16,462 nucleotides of DNA from positions 1-16,462 of the forward strand of contig JBBSHS010000059.1 in assembly GCA_038232515.1 (NCBI GenBank). The letters are read 5' to 3'. Below the pieces are notes generated by a model. It saw nothing but the letters and a program-made list of their open reading frames with translations, searched no databases and had not been told where the DNA came from. Positions 14,285 through 16,462 of this stretch are shown in pieces. The translations under genes were made by a program, and so were the position numbers. The DNA comes from JBBSHS01 sp038232515 (GTDB lineage: Bacteria; Actinomycetota; Acidimicrobiia; Acidimicrobiales; JAUJNH01). Within the stretch, counting starts at the first letter, position 1, and the number at the start of each line of letters is the position of its first letter.

Positions 14285-15024
14285 GAGAGCGCCAGGGCCC
14301 CGCCAAAACCCGCCACCCGTGGGAGATCGTCCGTAGCCGCTTCTTCCTCGCCCTGCTCGACCGGTTCGGGGCGCTCGATCAGGCCGGGAGCTGGCTCGAC
14401 ATCGGCGCCGGCGACGCCTGGGTGGGCGGCCAGCTCCACGCTCGGCTGCCCCGCGGCTCGCGGGTGGTGTGCTGGGACAGCAATTACGGTCGTGAGGACC
14501 TGACTGCCGGCGACCCCGGCCCGACGGTCGAGTTGACCGCCACCCGTCCGACTGACCGCTTCGACGGTGTGCTCATGCTCGACGTGATCGAGCACGTGGC
14601 CGACGACAGCCAGTTCGTCGGCGACGCCGTCGGCCGGTTGACCTGTCCCGGTGGGTGGGTCCTGGCCAGCGTGCCCGCCTATCCCATCCTTTTCTCCAAC
14701 CACGACCGCTTCCTGCAGCACCACCGGCGGTACCCGCCGCGCCGCTTCGTGACCCTGCTGGCCGACGCCGGGGTTGACATCGTGGCCCGAGGCGGTGTCT
14801 TTCACTCCCTCCTCTTGGCGCGGGCCGCCCAGGTGGCCGGCGAGCGACTGAGCCGGCACCCAATGGCGGAGGGCGGAGTCGGAGCATGGCACCGGGGCCC
14901 GGTCACGACCAGTGTCGTTACATCGGTCCTGGCCGCCGAGGCCCGCGCCTCGCTGGCCTTGGGGAGCCGGGGATGGGGTGCGCCCGGGCTGAGCTACTGG
15001 GTGCTCGGGAGACGGCAGCGGTGA
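14275..15024 (+). CDS. Class I SAM-dependent methyltransferase
   Basis: The 249-residue protein has the SAM-binding motif LDIGAGDAW at 41-49, the acidic residue at the end of strand 2 (CWDSNYG near 66-72) and DVIEHV at 103-108. After that comes VPAYPILFSNHDRFLQHHRRY, a pattern common to methyltransferases found in polysaccharide and glycolipid gene clusters, where the substrate is often a sugar or lipid. The substrate here is unknown. The start ATG 14275 lies inside the end of the membrane-protein gene (10-bp overlap) and the stop overlaps the GT2 start by 4 bp. Coupled translation with both neighbours suggests that it modifies the same product. Confidence 0.82.
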   Translation: MDLRERQGPAKTRHPWEIVRSRFFLALLDRFGALDQAGSWLDIGAGDAWVGGQLHARLPRGSRVVCWDSNYGREDLTAGDPGPTVELTATRPTDRFDGVLMLDVIEHVADDSQFVGDAVGRLTCPGGWVLASVPAYPILFSNHDRFLQHHRRYPPRRFVTLLADAGVDIVARGGVFHSLLLARAAQVAGERLSRHPMAEGGVGAWHRGPVTTSVVTSVLAAEARASLALGSRGWGAPGLSYWVLGRRQR

Positions 15025-15851
15025 CCGTGGCGGCCACCCGAGCCCCCGGTCAGGTCGCCGCCATCCCCGTGATTGTCATCCCCTGCTACAACGAGCAGCA
15101 CCGTCTGGATGGCGACGGGATGCGGCGCCTGGCGGCCACAGAGCGGGTGCACCTCGTGTTCGTCGACGACGGGTCGCTGGACGGCACCAAAGGGGTGCTG
15201 GCTGAGCTGGCCATCTCCGCCGCCCGCATGGAGGTCATCCACCTGCCCGGCAACATGGGAAAGGGTGAAGCCGTCCGCCGGGGGCTGCAGCACGCCATCC
15301 GCTCCGGGGCCGAGACGGTCGGCTATCTCGACGCCGACCTCTCCACTCCGCCGGCCGAGCTGCTGCGACTGGTCGACACGCTCGCCCATCGGCCGGATCT
15401 CGAGGTGGCGCTCGGGTGTCGGATCGCCCGGCTGGGCGCCACCATCGACCGGACGGCCCGACGCCACGTGCTGGGCCGGGTCTTCGCCACCGCCGCCAGC
15501 GTGGCCCTCGGTTGCCGCGTCTACGACACCCAGTGCGGGGCCAAGGTCTTTCGAGTCACACCCGCCCTGGTCGAAGCCGTGGAACGGCCGTTTCACTCGG
15601 CATGGGCCTTCGACGTCGAGCTGCTCGGCCGCCTCCTCACGGGGGCCCCTACCGCACCCCCCGTGGCCACCCGCGCCATGGTGGAGGTGCCGTTGGAGAC
15701 GTGGACGGAGATGGGCGGCTCGCGCCTGCGCCCCGTGGCCATGGCGACGGCCTTCGCCGACGTCCTGAGGATGGGCGCCACCCGCCAGCGCCCACGCCTC
15801 CACCGGGCCCGCGACAATGGCCTCGCCCGGCGCTGGGACGGACGGCCTTAG
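15021..15851 (+). CDS. GT2 glycosyltransferase, dolichyl-phosphate beta-glucosyltransferase (ALG5)-like
   Basis: This family transfers a sugar from a nucleotide sugar to a polyprenyl phosphate on the cytoplasmic side of the membrane. In the 276-residue protein I see PCYNE at 21-25, VDDGS at 48-52, NMGKGEAVRRG near 78-88, the metal-binding DADLSTP at 104-110 and the family-typical DTQCGAKVFR at 169-178. There is no transmembrane segment, unlike the eukaryotic enzyme. The start GTG 15021 overlaps the methyltransferase stop. A polyprenyl-phosphate sugar made by this enzyme would be the natural donor for the GT-C-like membrane protein two genes upstream, which is inference. The 3' end overlaps the convergent fmt stop by 3 bp. 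Confidence 0.87.
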   Translation: MTVAATRAPGQVAAIPVIVIPCYNEQHRLDGDGMRRLAATERVHLVFVDDGSLDGTKGVLAELAISAARMEVIHLPGNMGKGEAVRRGLQHAIRSGAETVGYLDADLSTPPAELLRLVDTLAHRPDLEVALGCRIARLGATIDRTARRHVLGRVFATAASVALGCRVYDTQCGAKVFRVTPALVEAVERPFHSAWAFDVELLGRLLTGAPTAPPVATRAMVEVPLETWTEMGGSRLRPVAMATAFADVLRMGATRQRPRLHRARDNGLARRWDGRP

Positions 15852-16462
15852 GCCAGTCGCTCCGTTCCCGGGTCCAGCCGGGCGCCGTTCAGCCACCCGA
15901 CCGCATCCATCCGGCCCCTGCCCTCGGGTTGGACCTCCGTGAGCTCGACCGACTGCCCGTCACCGCAGGCGACCTGCACCATGGTCTCGTGCCGGACGAC
16001 GGTGCCGGGAGGAGCCACCACAGCGGCGCCGCGCCGGACCCCATGGACGAGAAGCCGTCGGCCCCGGACCGTCGTCCATGCCCGCCCGATGCGGATGCCG
16101 CGCCGCACCACCTCGGCTGACTGGCTCCAGTCGATGCGACACTCATCGGCCCCGACCTTGGCCGCGTAGGTGGTTTCACCCCGCTGAGGTGTGGGCCGGC
16201 CCAGCCCGTCCCTGAGCCGCTCGACCAGCAGGGCCGTCCCGATGTCGACCAGCCGTGACCGCAACTCGTCGGCTGTCTCGTTGTCGCCGATATAGACCCG
16301 CTCGACGGCGTAGACGCCCCCCTCGTCCAGTCCCTCGGCCACCTCCATGAGGCAGACCCCCGTCTCGGCGTCGCCGGCCAGGATGGCCCGCTCCACCGGC
16401 GCCGCCCCCCGCCAGCGGGGCAGGAGCGAGAAATGGACGTTCACCATCGCCAAACGGGCCAG
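15848..16462 (-). CDS. fmt: Methionyl-tRNA formyltransferase (partial, N-terminus outside the window)
   Basis: Fmt formylates methionyl-initiator-tRNA using 10-formyltetrahydrofolate. The visible 204 residues start within the catalytic domain at the edge and include VNVHFSLLPRWRGAAPVERA, with the asparagine-histidine pair, and GLDEGGVY, with the aspartate that completes the known catalytic triad of the E. coli enzyme. The rest is the C-terminal OB-like tRNA-binding domain, ending at TAA 15848-15850. About 100 N-terminal residues lie beyond the window. The only in-window start-like codons are internal, so no start is annotated. The gene is normally followed by rsmB; here the cassette 11841-15851 lies between them. 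Confidence 0.95.
   Translation of the reverse strand: MARLAMVNVHFSLLPRWRGAAPVERAILAGDAETGVCLMEVAEGLDEGGVYAVERVYIGDNETADELRSRLVDIGTALLVERLRDGLGRPTPQRGETTYAAKVGADECRIDWSQSAEVVRRGIRIGRAWTTVRGRRLLVHGVRRGAAVVAPPGTVVRHETMVQVACGDGQSVELTEVQPEGRGRMDAVGWLNGARLDPGTERLA

Overview
The window is high-GC DNA with short intergenic gaps, many GTG starts and stop/start overlaps of the GTGA/ATGA type. These traits, together with a DUF222/HNH endonuclease that carries an actinobacterial-type SOS box, point to a member of the Actinomycetota. Acidimicrobiia or a related uncultured lineage is my best guess, but that is inference and no rRNA is present to settle it. Nothing proves a plasmid or phage; it reads as chromosome with several accessory patches.

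Left region (1-4075). A type I restriction-modification locus lies on the minus strand: hsdM (582-2603) followed, with a 4-bp overlap, by hsdS (1-585, cut by the window edge). Divergent from it is a DUF222/HNH endonuclease gene (2849-4075). Its promoter reads -35 TTGCCC, 17 bp, -10 TAGACT, and runs directly into the GTG start. A LexA-type box, TCGAAC-N4-GTTCGT, covers the start site, so this gene looks SOS-controlled and leaderless. A 329-bp gap without a convincing gene then leads to a short membrane fatty-acid desaturase (4405-5124), which has a perfect hairpin just upstream.

Middle region (5172-9009). A compact minus-strand operon reads moaB/mogA-like, ribD, ribE, ribBA, ribH, with junctions of +6, +1, -4 and -11 bp. 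It encodes all the committed enzymes of riboflavin synthesis from GTP and ribulose-5-phosphate, apart from the intermediate phosphatase, behind a molybdopterin-binding-type protein. No FMN riboswitch is visible.

Accessory patch (9160-10357). This holds the decayed C-terminal part of a MerR-type regulator (internal deletion and frame change), a strong dyad operator, a VOC/glyoxalase-fold gene and an overlapping ArsR-type regulator. A third start codon overlaps the end of the ArsR gene and opens what may be a truncated SRPBCC/AHSA1 gene.

Right region (10460-16462). rsmB (minus, 10460-11608) and fmt (minus, 15848 to the edge) are normally neighbours in bacteria. Here they are separated by a four-gene plus-strand cassette whose genes all overlap by 4-10 bp: a membrane-anchored protein with two tandem four-cysteine Septum_form-like domains, a polytopic GT-C-like membrane protein, a class I SAM methyltransferase, and an ALG5-like polyprenyl-phosphate glycosyltransferase (GT2). 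Together they look like a small cell-envelope glycosylation unit. It is the most interesting candidate for an undescribed system in this window, followed by the SOS-controlled HNH gene.
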